From NCBI GenBank assembly GCA_007258455.2, contig VDFB02047230.1:152879797-152943796 (forward strand): DNA of 64,000 nt. Reading direction: 5' to 3'. Below are positions 34,915-46,749 of this stretch, piece after piece. Below the pieces are notes generated by a model. The model saw only the letters and a list, made by a program, of their open reading frames with translations, was not told where the DNA came from and searched no databases. Source of the stretch: Sequoia sempervirens (taxonomy: Eukaryota > Streptophyta > Pinopsida > Cupressales > Cupressaceae). Numbering within the stretch: position 1 is the first letter of the stretch; every line of letters starts with the position of its first letter. A program made the translations under genes and the position numbers.

Positions 34915-37900
34915 CTAAGTTTCTGCAAACACATTCTCTTCTACATTTTTCTCCAAAAAGTATTCATAGCTTTTCAATGCCATTGGAACTTCAATGTCAT
35001 GTGGCCCTAATGTGTATTGGCTAGAACTCATGCGATAGATTCCTCTATGCTGACATGTAAACTTTCTTTTCCTGTATAGTATTATCTTCAACTTGTCCAA
35101 AATTACTTGGAAGTCCACTAATTTATCCAAGGAAGATAGTGAGAAAGATTCTAATTCTATCTTAGTATGAATTAGTGAAGTAAATTCTAGACAACTATAT
35201 ATCTATGGGAAGATTTTTTTGACTATTACCAAGTATCTAACACAAAAGCTCCCCTATCTTGACAATGATGTCCAATCCTTTACTAATGCTCGTCTCTTGG
35301 GATTCTTGAAAATATTTTATTAATTCATCGAGGACCTCTCTCTTATAATTCATTGCTTCCCAGTACTTAATGTATATTTTCCTTATGGGGATCACCCCAA
35401 TCTCAAATAACACTTCCAACTTGAAATCTTTCAAATTTTTCTAAGAATCAAGGTCCTTTTCCACCAACTATAAATTTTGAGATAACACATCAAGTTTCTA
35501 ATTCAACTCTATCTTGACATCATTCATATTGTTAAACAATTCAATAGAAGACTTTAAAAGTTGATTTCCTTGTGCAATCATTCTTTCTATCCATGCATTC
35601 ACAACTCAACCTTGTTCCTTGATGCTTTTATCCTTTTGTATTATGTCATCAACAACACATGTTGTAATAGGTTCAACTAATTCAAAATATTGACCTGTCT
35701 TTAACAAAAAAAAGTAAGTTGTTCCACCATAATTTTAATTTGATATTTAATAACATTATCTCTATCATATCCCTTGATCAAAAGAATCCAATACTACTTG
35801 CAAGTCCTCCTTGGCACTTTCATATGTCTATTTTCCAAGTTCAATCCTTGTGATTACATAACCAATACCTTGTACTTCCTCAACAACTTTATCTAGTGGT
35901 GGCTCTACCAATTCAACATACTTATTCCTTGACTTATCAACAATCACCCTTAAAAGTGTTGTTGTCTTCTTAGTAGCCTTGAGCTTTACTTGAATAAGTT
36001 GGCCAAAGTCCAAGTTATTCGGGGAGACAACTTGTTTCTTTCTATTTGGTTTCTCTAATATCAACCAAGGAGGAAGGATTCAAGAAACCTCTTTTGTTCC
36101 TGTCACCAAGGTTTGTGATGATGGGATTAGTCCTATGGTAGATGGGATATCAGATGAAATAAAAATAGTGGTCAAAATTGGTGAGTTAACACTATAGTAG
36201 GAATCTCCACACTTGACACTTTAGATGCAAAGGCAGATATGTAGTTATCAAATTCTGATTGTGTGAATGTATCAAGTATAGGTGAAGATACATCAAATAA
36301 ACTAGGAAAAGAGAAAAATTAGCCAAAAACATTCTCTATGTTGCCATGAGGACTTTGAAACAATGTTTCACTAGTAGGTGAGGAAGGGGATGAATAATAC
36401 TGACACAATTGGTGAAGTAGAAACAATAGAAACAATAGGTAAAGGTTGTACACCCGAAGCAATAGGAGTAGGAATTTGAAATGTAGAAGTTATAGGAGAA
36501 GAGGAGGGAGGTTCTTCCTTTTTTTACTCCAGTTGAGAGGTAATAGGATATTCTTGTTCAGCCTCTTTAGTCACAATTTCTTCTTCTGCTATATCTTCCT
36601 AAGTTGATGTTACCTCTTTTTCTTTTCCTTTAGCCCTTTCGATCTTGATGACAAGCTTTAGATTCTTGCTAGTACTAGAAATATCTTCTTTATTCTGTGA
36701 TCTCAATTCTTCCCTTTTTCCAGAAGGTTCCTTAGTGTACTCTTCCTCTGATCTTGTTTTGAAAAACTTCAACTTTATTCCTCTCTTTTCCAACCAAATA
36801 TTAGTGTTAGCAAAATTAGGTTGGAATGTTTATCTTATTTAATTTCATTTCATTTTGTGACCACTAAATTTTTGGAAGATTAGTGTCAACAATTTTATTT
36901 TCCACATATGTAGGATCCCCTATATCATCTTATTCGTACATGTCTTTAGGAATATCAACAAGCTCAAAGTTCTTGATCTATTCTAAGGTAAGCCAACTAA
37001 ATTCTAACTTCCTTACATCTTCATCACTTATGCATTTAACCCTTATATCTTCAATCTTATGAAAATGGGTGTAGCTTATCGTAAGCTTATCCTCATACCC
37101 TAGTAATCAAATTTATTCCTTTTCTTGTACCTCTTCATAGTCACCCACTCCATTTTAGTTTCCATGGCTTTGGATCTTGAAGTTGTAGTTATTTAATACC
37201 TTCCAATGGTGAGTGGAAACTTGAAACCAACTCTATAGAATTTTCATTGTTTACTATGCATAGTCATTATTTGCATGCATAACTCTATTAGTATAATTTT
37301 GTCACTTGGGTACCTTGGTAACATGTATGGTTGACCATCGAAATAACCAAACCCTAATGTAGGTGAAAGTAGGAAATTGTAAAAATAAATAACCAAACTT
37401 CCTCACTTGTTCCCAAGCTTTGTTAGACACTCTTTTCTATCCAAGCTCTCTATTAAACATATAGATGTAATTATAGAAGAAGGAATCATTTACCCTTCTA
37501 AAGTTCTTGATGATTTGTTTCAATGTTAGCTATGAGTAATATTCATAAACCAAATTTTTTCTTCTATCACCTTTTGAAGATAAGCCAAGAAAATGTCTCA
37601 TGGAGATAGTAGCATATATTAAATATGATTTCATATAAAACCTCAACAAGTTTGATACTTTTGAGATTTGTTCACAAATTGAGTCACTAATTTGGTTTCC
37701 CTAAAAGATATTTTGATTACCCTTCCTTATGACATATATGGACTGATACACCTATTCTTGAAAAGTGTTGGATGTAGGAAGCCCTTTAACTTTTCTCAAG
37801 AGAGTTATCAGATCACCCACTTCTTCAATGAAATCACTTTAAAATATGTTCTTTGGCCACCTTGCAATTGTAGGCATAGAATTCTTGATTCACTGAGTGT

Positions 37901-38390
37901 TGATTTTTTTCTTACACTTATCTGAATTCTTTTTATAATGATCTCGTGCTGACTCCATTGTGATATCACCATAATCATCAATACCTAGGAACATGAAAAT
38001 TTTATCAAAGAATTCCTCATCCTACCCTATTACTACCTTTCCATCTCCATTTTTTATGCGCTTACTCTCCTTATTAAAATTGGTAGTTGTTGCTAACACA
38101 AACTTTGGATTCTAAGCTGACACTAGAGAAGAAGAAACCAAATAGATGTTACTATTAAGAATAGCTTGCATGCTTGAGACAACATGCTACGTTTTCACCC
38201 TCTCCATGAATTTTGACATTTCTACATGCCCAATATTAGTGTCTCTGATATTGTCCACATTGGAATCCATGCAAGTCATCAGGAACACCCCTTGGTACTT
38301 GTACTTCATGTTTTTCCTCTTGGGAGATGGATCAAACATTTGTCAAGAGACTACAATTTTTTTTTTCAAAACCTTCCATAGTTAGAAAAA
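34915..38390 (-). pseudogene. Long unidentified accessory coding remnant (I)
   Basis: About 1100 codons on the - strand, read with scattered stops and frame changes. The N-terminal part includes MSKFMERVKT, VESARDHYKKNSDKCKKK, SDFIEEVGDLITLLRKVKGL and SNLLRFYMKSYLIYATIS, then LKQIIKNFRRVNDSFFYNYI and DGQPYMLPRYPSDKIILIEL. A Ser/Pro/Lys-rich middle follows, then a helix-rich C-terminal part ending CQHRGIYRMSSSQYTLGPHD and VPMALKSYEYFLEKNV. There is no retroviral enzyme motif. It resembles, from memory, uncharacterised large proteins annotated in conifer genomes. It sits directly upstream of the LTR at 33.9 kb, so it is probably cargo of a non-autonomous retroelement. Confidence 0.6.
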
Positions 38391-38409
38391 TTTCAAGTGC
38401 CAAGGTTCG

Positions 38410-38965
38410 TGTAGTTGAGGAAAAAAATTGAACTTTTACATCTCTGAAGTGTTTTGGGTGTAGTTTGGATAAAATTCTATTAACTACATGAGAATTTCAT
38501 TCTAGGTGTAAAGGTGGAATTTTTTTTTTCATTTACATGATGATATAGCTTTAGATGTAGTTCAAAGAAAATTCTCTGAACTACACTTAAGGTAGGTCAA
38601 CAAGTGCAAGTTGGAGAATTTTCTTTGATTTGCATGTGTTAAGGGTGAATTGGCTTGGTGCAAATCTGAGAAAATTCTCTAACTTGCATCCCTTATATGC
38701 AAAAGGGATATGTACTTTGGAGAAACTTTTTCAAACTACATGAGGGATAGATTTCTTTGATGCACTTCAAAAAAAAATCTGTGAAGTGCATGGGATAGAT
38801 GTGAAAGATGTCATGCATGGATATTTCTCTACACAACACCTTCTAATGGGTACTAGTAGTGTAGGTAGGTAATAGTGTTGCATGGGGAATTTTATCCGCA
38901 AAAAACCTTTTAACAAGAGTTATCTTCAAGAATAATGTTGTTCTAAGAAAATTCTCCACACAATA
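38410..38965. repeat. Regular array of 30-31 nt palindromes, ~50 nt period
   Basis: Eight palindromic units lie at 38410-38440, 38459-38488, 38507-38537, 38556-38585, 38605-38634, 38659-38688, 38711-38740 and 38761-38790. Start-to-start spacing is 49, 48, 49, 49, 54, 52 and 50. Each has complementary outer arms (e.g. TGTAGTTC/GAACTACA, TGCACTTC/GAAGTGCA, TGTAAA/TTTACA), mostly around a core close to AGAAAATTCTCT. Paired arm bases differ between units but remain complementary. Weaker units continue to about 38965. Confidence 0.85.
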
Positions 38966-39765
38966 TATGTATAAAGGTAACAATGTTTTATAGATAGTTT
39001 GTAGAGGATGTTTTTCAGATTTTTACCTCAAAACAATACCTATAACAAGGGTGTTGGGTTGAGCACTAGTGATGGGAAAGATTGTATCTCACCATGGAAG
39101 ATGATTTTGAATTTTAAAAAAAAGAAAACAAAAACCTAAACTAAAAATGTGAACCTAAGAAAAAACCTAAAAAACAAACAACATTTAAAACCTAGACAAT
39201 GTGTACAAAAATAGTGGTTGAAAACAATGGTAAACAAGAATAAAATACATGATGAATGACACCAAAACTAGAAAGCTAGGAGGTGAAAAATCTAGATCAA
39301 ATTCTTGGAGAAACTTAACATGAGCACAATGAGAAACAACATGGATTAGGTAGCACACAAAAACAATGAGAAAACCAAGTAAAATGAAAATAACACAAGT
39401 TTTAACCAATAAATAAGCTAACATTAAACATTCATTATTGGCCATGTATGTGAGAGCAGGAGTGTAGTTATGGATAATTTCTCTGAAAATACATGAAGGA
39501 TGTAATTTATTGAAAAAATGCGAGTGCACTAGAATTTAGCAACATTGTGCTTAAAGAAAAATGGCTAACATTTGGCTTTTGCAAATTTTTCTAAAAGGGA
39601 AAAATATGACCCAAACCAAAAAAAAAATTGAGGGGTCAAACTATGCATGAGACCAAATAAAATTTGTCTCGATATGCATGCTTAGAGGAAGTGATATACA
39701 AACTAAACAAATTTTGTATGGGTTATCCCATTAATTGAGCAAGCAAAATTTGAGGATAACAAAAC
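38966..39765. other. Unassigned interval
   Basis: AT-rich. The only long frame (39529-39185, - strand, 114 aa) is hydrophobic and without known motifs, and is probably chance. Nothing else is seen. Confidence 0.3.
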
Positions 39766-40690
39766 CGATAGTTCAAACACATCTGGATGGGTAGGTTTAT
39801 GCTAGGCAAGGTCATGTTTCACACCCCAGCATGTCAAAATGTTCTAGGCTACATTACATTGATGATTTCTCTTAAGAGGCCAAAGTGTGAAAAAAAGAAC
39901 TTTGATGAGATCTTTCTCCAAAACCTTACAACCATTCCATTTGAAGGTATAGGGTCACGTAGGGTCCCTCTACAATAACCTCTCTTAGTTCTTCATACTT
40001 CCAATTGATTTTCCTGTGGTGGTAATTTTTTAGTTCATGGAAAAAAGCATCAAATGCATGCAATGCAATGTAGCAAGGTGGTGTAATTTTTCTTGTGTTC
40101 ATTGTGTGACCAAACTAATAGTTCCAACACATCCAAATGGGTAGTTTTATTCTAGGAAAGGCCCTGTTTCACACCCCATCATGCCAAAAAATTTGAAGCA
40201 ACATTGCACTAATTATTTCTCTTAAGAGACCAAATTGTGAAAAACAACAAACTTTGATGAGCTCTTTCTCAAAATCCATGACACTTACAACCATTCTGTC
40301 TAAATTTGCAAGGTCATGTAGGGCCCTTCTACAATAACTTCATTCAATTTTTCATATCTCCAATCCATTTTCCTATGGTGACAATTTTTCAGTTGATGGA
40401 ACAAGCATCACTTGAATTCTCTAAAGAGACCTAAGTGCCAAAAGTGGCAAATTTTGACAAGTTTCAAGATACATTGTACCAATGCTTTCTCTTAAGAGCC
40501 TTGAGTGCTAAAATGTGGCAAAATTTGACAAGTTGTTACTTGGAAACCATGGCACTTAGAAACATTTCATCTAAAGGTGTATGATCACATAGGGTATCTC
40601 TATAATAACCTTTCTAAATTTTTCATATATCCAAGTCATTCCACCATGACAATAATGTTTCAAATGTTCCAAAAAGTGGTAGTTCCATTT
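39766..40690 (+). repeat. Diverged tandem repeat, ~350-nt and shorter units
   Basis: Recurrent landmarks in the same order: CACACCCCA.CATG (39821, 40171), TCTCTTAAGAG (39868, 40218, 40479), and CTACAATAAC (39969, 40329; variant 40600). The first two units are about 350 nt apart. The third is shorter and contains an internal partial repeat. It is non-coding. Confidence 0.75.
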
Positions 40691-40860
40691 AGTAAAAAGT
40701 TATCGAGAGGAATTGTACATTCTTCATCTTGTGGGGGTAGCCGACAATTCTAACACATTGGGGTGGCTACAAAATAATTCTACTAAACATTTTTAGTCAA
40801 TGTAGGTGTCTTTATACTCTTATGACTGAATGATCAACCCCAAAGAACTATTTTCCTCCA

Positions 40861-42096
40861 TGTTGGAAAAACAAGGACAAACAACTAAGAGGGGGGGTGA
40901 ATCAGTTGTCACAGATTATTTAAACTTTTCAATCTTAACTAAAACTTAACTTAACCCAATTTCAAATCTGATGCATGAACAATAGACCATAAACAATCAA
41001 CACATCAGAAACATAGAGAACACCAAGATTTTTACGTGGAAACCCTGTTAGGGGAAAAACCACGGTGGATGTTAGTCCACAAGATTATATCTTGTTAAAA
41101 GTATAAGAATAATAATGGGAATGCACATGCATTCAGGAACACTGCCTAGAGCTCACTGCCCAAATACAAGAGGGCTCACTGCCCAAGAAAGAGAAATACG
41201 GATTAGATCCATAGGGTATGACCTGAGAAAATAGCTTCTTCAAAAGCCTAATTACAGTTCTGATTAAGCACAGAAACACTCATTCACACTTCGCTCAAAC
41301 TTCTTCACACTCTGCTATGTAATCAAATGATATTCACACATACACACATAGGAGCACATTGAGAACCTTCAATTCAAACAAACAACCACTCTTATATATC
41401 TACAACATGAATTTCATCAACAACTTTGTAAGCCAAAATACATATTAAAATATAAAACATATATGCAATGTCAGCCCAAATTTACAAATAAATTTTCAAT
41501 GTGAATCAAGCACCATCAGCCAATAATATATTGTGGCCCAAAACAACATCCTTGAGCATTCCAAACATTCAAATTTTAATCTCCAAGGATCCACAACATG
41601 TTACAACCACCATGCCGGCCAAGAACATGAAAACCCAAATACATATAAGAAAATATTTCACCATGAACACACCGATAAGCGCAGACATGTGACGAAGATA
41701 GAGAATGATCTAGAAAAATCCACAAGAAACAAGAACCAACATAGAAACATCCACAACAACTGAAATTACTAGAATCATATCAACTTCACTCAGGAATACT
41801 AACTAAAACCACATAAAAATCGTCACAACACAACTATTCATAACATGATCAAAACTTCACGTGGACCTTAAAAACTTCCAGTGGATAAACTAGATACACT
41901 CAGGAATAAACCCTTTAGTCCACAATGTACTGAGAAAGGAACCTTCATGACCTTCACTATTCCTCTGGCAACCTGCAACATTTGCTTTGACAATTTTCTC
42001 AATATCCTCGACATATACAACCTTCAATACATCAATGTTAATAGTGTTGACATCAATGACAACCACATATTAGCAACACAACCACAACATCCAAAA
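40861..42096 (-). repeat. Element G 3' LTR
   Basis: 1236 bp, alignable by eye throughout with 53866-55081 (e.g. AACCCTGTTAGGGGAAAAAC, AACACCAAGATTTTTACGTG). The outer CCAACA is changed to CCAAAA next to the polypurine tract. Confidence 0.9.
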
Positions 42097-42370
42097 ATCT
42101 CCCCCTTTGGCATTGATGGCAACACATGATGTGAAAAACACCATCAATGCAACTCACAATCAACACTTACTTCCCCTTAGATTCTGACTCTTCTTCCTTA
42201 ACCTCTTCTACAAGATCTTCACCCCACAAGGCTCTTCTCCCTAGATAAGCAATAGTTTTTCACATGACTCTTCTCCCCCTTTGAAATAAATGGCAAAGAT
42301 AAACATTATCTTCCCACATACAAGATCTAAACCATATATTTGCACATCTTACTACTCCCCCTGAGTAGCA
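42097..42370 (-). other. Element G multiple polypurine tracts
   Basis: CCAAAGGGGGAGATT (- strand, 42097-42111) directly abuts the 3' LTR. Related tracts lie at about 42269-42283 and 42354-42362. Confidence 0.75.
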
Positions 42371-42440
42371 GCCACAAAAACATCAATCAGGATCAGAATA
42401 TAGCTTTGAAGCATACTGATTGATGCAAGTAAATGCATCT

Positions 42441-43961
42441 CTAGTTCATATCAAGAGGGGTAATCACCCCTAGCATTCCTCTAAGATACTCAAAAGTATC
42501 CTTTGGTAATGAATTAGTGAAAATTCCTGCAATCTGTTCTTTAGTAGGCACATACTCCAATCTAAATTCTTTCTCATTCACTTTTTCCCTTAGGAAATGA
42601 AACTTGATTGATATATGCTTGGTCTTGGAGTGTAACACTGGATTCTTTGATATGTTTATCACACTTGAGTTGCCATAGTATATGGAAATAGGTTCATCAT
42701 ATACTACTCTGATATCTTTTAGCATCCATTTCGTCCACATCACTTGAGTACAATTATTTTCAGCAGCAATATACTATGCCTCAACAATAGATAGGGAAAC
42801 GGAATTCTGCTTTTTACTCAACCAAGACACTAGCTTCTTCCCTAGAAAGAAAGTACCATCACTAGTACTTTTCCTATCATCTACATCTCCTGCCCAATCC
42901 CCATCAGTATATGCACTCAAAGTAATATCATCATCTTTAGGATACCAAAGCCCAAAATCAACTGTTCCTTTCAGATATCTGAAAATTCTCTTTATAGTAG
43001 TCACATGAGATTCTTTTGGCTCAACCTGAAATCTAGCAACCATACATACAACATTCATGATGCTTGGTTTGGTCTAAGTTAAATAGAGCAATCTGCCAAT
43101 CATTGACCTATATCTTGTTTGATTTTTCTTAGGAGAATCATCATTCTATGTTAACTTGCATCTAGTTACCATGGGTGTACCAACAGGCTTTGAGTCTCCC
43201 ATGCCAAAATTCTTCAGTAGATCTCTCACATATTTGGACTGAGATATGAAAATCTAATTGTCTGTCTAAGTGACTTGTAATCCTAGAAAGAACTTCATCT
43301 CACCAATCATACTCATTTCAAATTCACTTTTCATTTCATCAACAAACTTCATACATAAATCATCATCTCCTCCAAAAATAATATCATCAACAAGGACTTC
43401 AATAATGAACTCTTTATCATGATCCAACTTAAAATACAAGTTGTTGTTAGTAGTACCTTTATTGAATTCAAGCTTCAGTAAGTATTTATCTAGTCTAGCA
43501 TACCAGGCTCTAGGAGCTTGCTTGAGTCCATATAGTTCTTTCTTTAATCAGAAAACCGTGTCTTCCTTTTCAGTCAGCTAAAATCCATTTGATTGTTCAA
43601 CATATACTTCTTCTTCTAACTCACCATTCAAAAAAGCTAACTTCACATCCATTTGATAGACTTTATAGTTCTTATATGCAACATAAGCAAGACATAATCT
43701 TACAACTTCAATTCTAGCAATAGGGGCAAAGGTTTCTTCAAAATCAATACCTTCCATTTGTGAATACCCTTTACATACCAATCTTTATTTATTTTGGATC
43801 ACTTCACCTTGTTCATTTAGCTTCTTCTGAAAGACCCATTTAGTACCAATCACATTTTTATCTTTAGGTCTAGGAACAAGAATCCATGTATCATTCTTTT
43901 CATTCTATATTAGTTCTTCCTTCATAGCTTCCATCCAGTATTCATCATTAGAAGCTTCATT
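42441..43961 (-). pseudogene. Element G reverse transcriptase and RNase H
   Basis: The frame starts right at the F insertion (NEASNDEYWMEAMKEEL). RT motifs follow: [72 protein letters not shown] and EVLVDDIIFGGDDD (YVDD box as LVDD). RNase H motifs are LSAYTDGDWAGDVDDRKSTS and HSKTKHISIKFHFLREKV, ending LRGMLGVITPLDMN. The match to Ty1/copia is full length. Stops include GF*LTEKE and TVF*LKKE, single-step changes from CAG and CGA. Confidence 0.93.
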
Positions 43962-45063
43962 TGTTGGAATATGGTTTAAGTGGACATATATTTTGGCTTC
44001 TAGTGTTGTCATTGATGGCAACTAAAGTCATCATTTTGGTCCACAGTTATGCATTCAATCACCCAGCAGATAAAATGAAAAACTATGTGTTACCGACAGT
44101 GTACTCATGGAACAGGATATCCAGTCTGATAGCTTCACCGAATCATCATTTTTTGTTGTGGATAGCTGAAATTGTTTGTTAAGCATATGGAGCATCTTAT
44201 CATTGAATCTTCTAATGTTGCTTTTGTGGCCATGAGATTTTGAAGGTCTAGTAGGAAATTTTTTGTCTATTTGCTTAATAGAGCCGACTCAGTGTAAATG
44301 GTGTGTAGCGGATGTATAAAGTCAAATTATTTTAATTATATTCAAGTTTAGATGTTTAATTATAGGTCATAGCTATTGTGTAGCTGACTTGTTTGGATAC
44401 ACATCAAAATTATTTATGTTTTGGACTGACAAGATGCAAATATTATTAAATTTTGTTGAGCTGACTTGTGGCGATTAATTCTTGGTGAGTGGATGTATTT
44501 AGATGATCGGTCACATGATTTGGATGGATGAAGAAGTTGTGCATGTGTGTATTGCAAAATTATAAGGTGTATTTGAGTGATATCATGAACAGTTTCACTT
44601 GTGCATAAAGATTTTGTGTGTGAATTTGAGCAAAATAGAGTAGAAGTTCAATATCAGTCTTCAAGACAAAAGTTCAACATCAAAGCTAAACCAGAACTAC
44701 AATCAAGCATTGGTAGATGCTATCTATTCAATTCATTTTATTTTGTATCAATTACAAACTACTATAATGGTAGTGAGCCCCCATCTTTTGAGTAGTGAGC
44801 CTGAATGCAAGTGCATTCCCATTTTGTAATACTTCTTTCGAGTATACTCAAAACTTATTGTGGATTGGCCATCCACCGTGGTTTTTCCCTTAATAGGGTT
44901 TCCACATAAAAAATCCTTGTGGTATGGTTGTGTGGTTTCTTTTTTTATGTTTCTGCATATTAATTTTGACTAAATGTGTTAAGTTGAATAGAGATTAGGA
45001 TAAAAGAATTAATTTTTGCAGAACCTGATTCACCCCCCCTCTTAGTGTTGCTTGTTTCCAACA
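43962..45063 (+). repeat. Element F 5' LTR
   Basis: 1102 bp, from TGTTGGAATATGG to ..CTTGTTTCCAACA. Matches 50117-51190 with many substitutions and small deletions, so the insertion is old. Confidence 0.92.
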
Positions 45064-45064
45064 A

Positions 45065-46290
45065 TTGGTATCAGAGCTAGTTCCTTTGAAGAAGTCTAAT
45101 AGCTTGGGGAGATCTTGGAGATTCATGGATATAAGAAGTCTTCAACAACAACTCGTGGTGGCCTTGGATGATCTTGACCAGTCAAAATTTGAGATCCAGG
45201 AATTGCAAGAAAATCTTGAAAATGCAGAAAAATTTTATCCAGTCATTGAAAGACAAGATCGATGAATCAAGGGAGAAAAGAAAGGAATTATATGGTCAAA
45301 TCAAGTAGAAAAACAAAACAAGTGAAGATGAACAACTCAGTCAAGTCCTAAAGGAGAAAAAAAAGAATGTGAAAATTTTGCTCAAAAGAATGTTGCCTTG
45401 AAGCATGAGACAAAATCCATCATGATGAAGATGACTAAAGAGTTAGAGGACAAAAAGAGAAATAAAGAAAAGCTTGCACAATCCTTGAAAGAAAACTATG
45501 AACAATACAACTGACTAGAAAATGAATTGGAGCAATCCAAGAACAATGAATAAGAGCTTGAAAAATAGCTTGATGATCTCAGGGATGAACTTGTTACAAC
45601 AAATGAGTTCAAGGAGAAATTCAAAGAAAGCTCAACCAAACTTGATGAGTTAATCAAGGGACAAAGAATTGATGGTGACAAATGAGGTCTTGGATATGAA
45701 GAAGGAGAAATCTCTAAATTTGTGCAAAGGAGTTCTAGACAAAGGAATTCTAGACAAGGAGAATGGATGAATGAACCTAAAAGGAATCTAGAAAGGAAAC
45801 CTAATGCTCAAATATTTAATGGTTATTGTTATACTTACAAAAAAATTGGCCATATGGCTTCTCAGTGTAGGAGTAGGGTGAACACAAGTACACCATCATA
45901 CTTAGGTAAGTTCTTTAATTGTTATAAGTATGGTCACAAGTCAAGTGAATGCAAAACTATGATGAATAGCTCTCATAGAGATGTCAAATGCTATGCATGT
46001 AATAGATTTGGACATGTTGCTAACTAATGTAGATCAAGACAAAGTTAGTGGAACAATTGGCATAGATAGAGAAGTGTTGTTTGCCACAGCTACAACAAAT
46101 TTGGCCACGCTTCTAGATTTTGTTGGAACATAAGAGGTTTGGTAAAACAGAATAAGCAACCATATGTTAAGGGAAAAGGAAAGATCACTACTAATGAGAT
46201 CAAGAAGCAGATGTAGAAGAAATGGGTGAAGAAGAATCCCTCTACAAAAGAAAATGGATCTCCACCAAAAGATTCTTTTGGTAACACCCC
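45065..46290 (+). pseudogene. Element F gag-like frame: coiled coil plus four zinc knuckles
   Basis: The N-terminal part is a long charged helix (LQQQLVVALDDLDQSKFEIQ, later KHETKSIMMKMTKELEDKKR), predicted coiled coil by its heptad-like pattern. It lacks the usual copia gag core. Four knuckles follow at about 45826-46130: CYTYKKIGHMASQC, NCYKYGHKSSEC (first Cys lost), CYACNRFGHVAN*C and CHSYNKFGHASRFC. Three have one Cys replaced (two by Tyr, a G-to-A change; one by Phe). The basic tail KGKGKITTNEIKKQM is shared with element E. The coiled coil plus knuckles suggests RNA binding and self-assembly. Interrupted by several stops. Confidence 0.7.
45066..45077 (+). other. Element F primer-binding site
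   Basis: TGGTATCAGAGC, a perfect initiator-Met site two bases after the LTR. Confidence 0.95.
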
Positions 46291-46749
46291 TGGAAACTAG
46301 TTATAGGACTCTGCATTAGGGGGAGTTGTCAAGAAAATCCTCTAAACCCCCTACAGGTGATCGGTACTATAATTTAGATGAGTCCAGTAGGAAATTGGAT
46401 ATTCTTCAATCATTGTGGAATGAATCTAAGGTATCAATCAAGATCATTATAGATTCGTGCAAGAATTTTTTTCCCCATAATATAATAATTATGGAAAACT
46501 GCAAAATTAGGGCAAGAACATTTATTGCAAAAAGTAAAGAGTTAGGTTCGATGAAAATAAAAGAATCATTCTCACTCTCATTTGTCACACTACATTCAAG
46601 AAAAAGAAGTCTGAAGTACTCTATGGTGATTCTTTCCAAAGAAAAGACGAGATTAAAGCTTAGAAGAGAATTTGTGATTGACTTCCATTTCATCTCCAAA
46701 AGGTATTTATAGCAAAACCTGTAAATATGTGTACTTGCAATTATGTCTA

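Noticed and set aside
38410..38790. CRISPR-like array (30-nt units, ~20-nt gaps)
   Set aside because: Units vary and are palindromic rather than identical direct repeats. The context is plant retrotransposon DNA with no cas genes.
39185..39529. 114-aa hydrophobic - strand frame as a membrane protein
   Set aside because: AT-rich sequence readily gives Phe/Leu/Ile-rich chance frames. No start context or homology.
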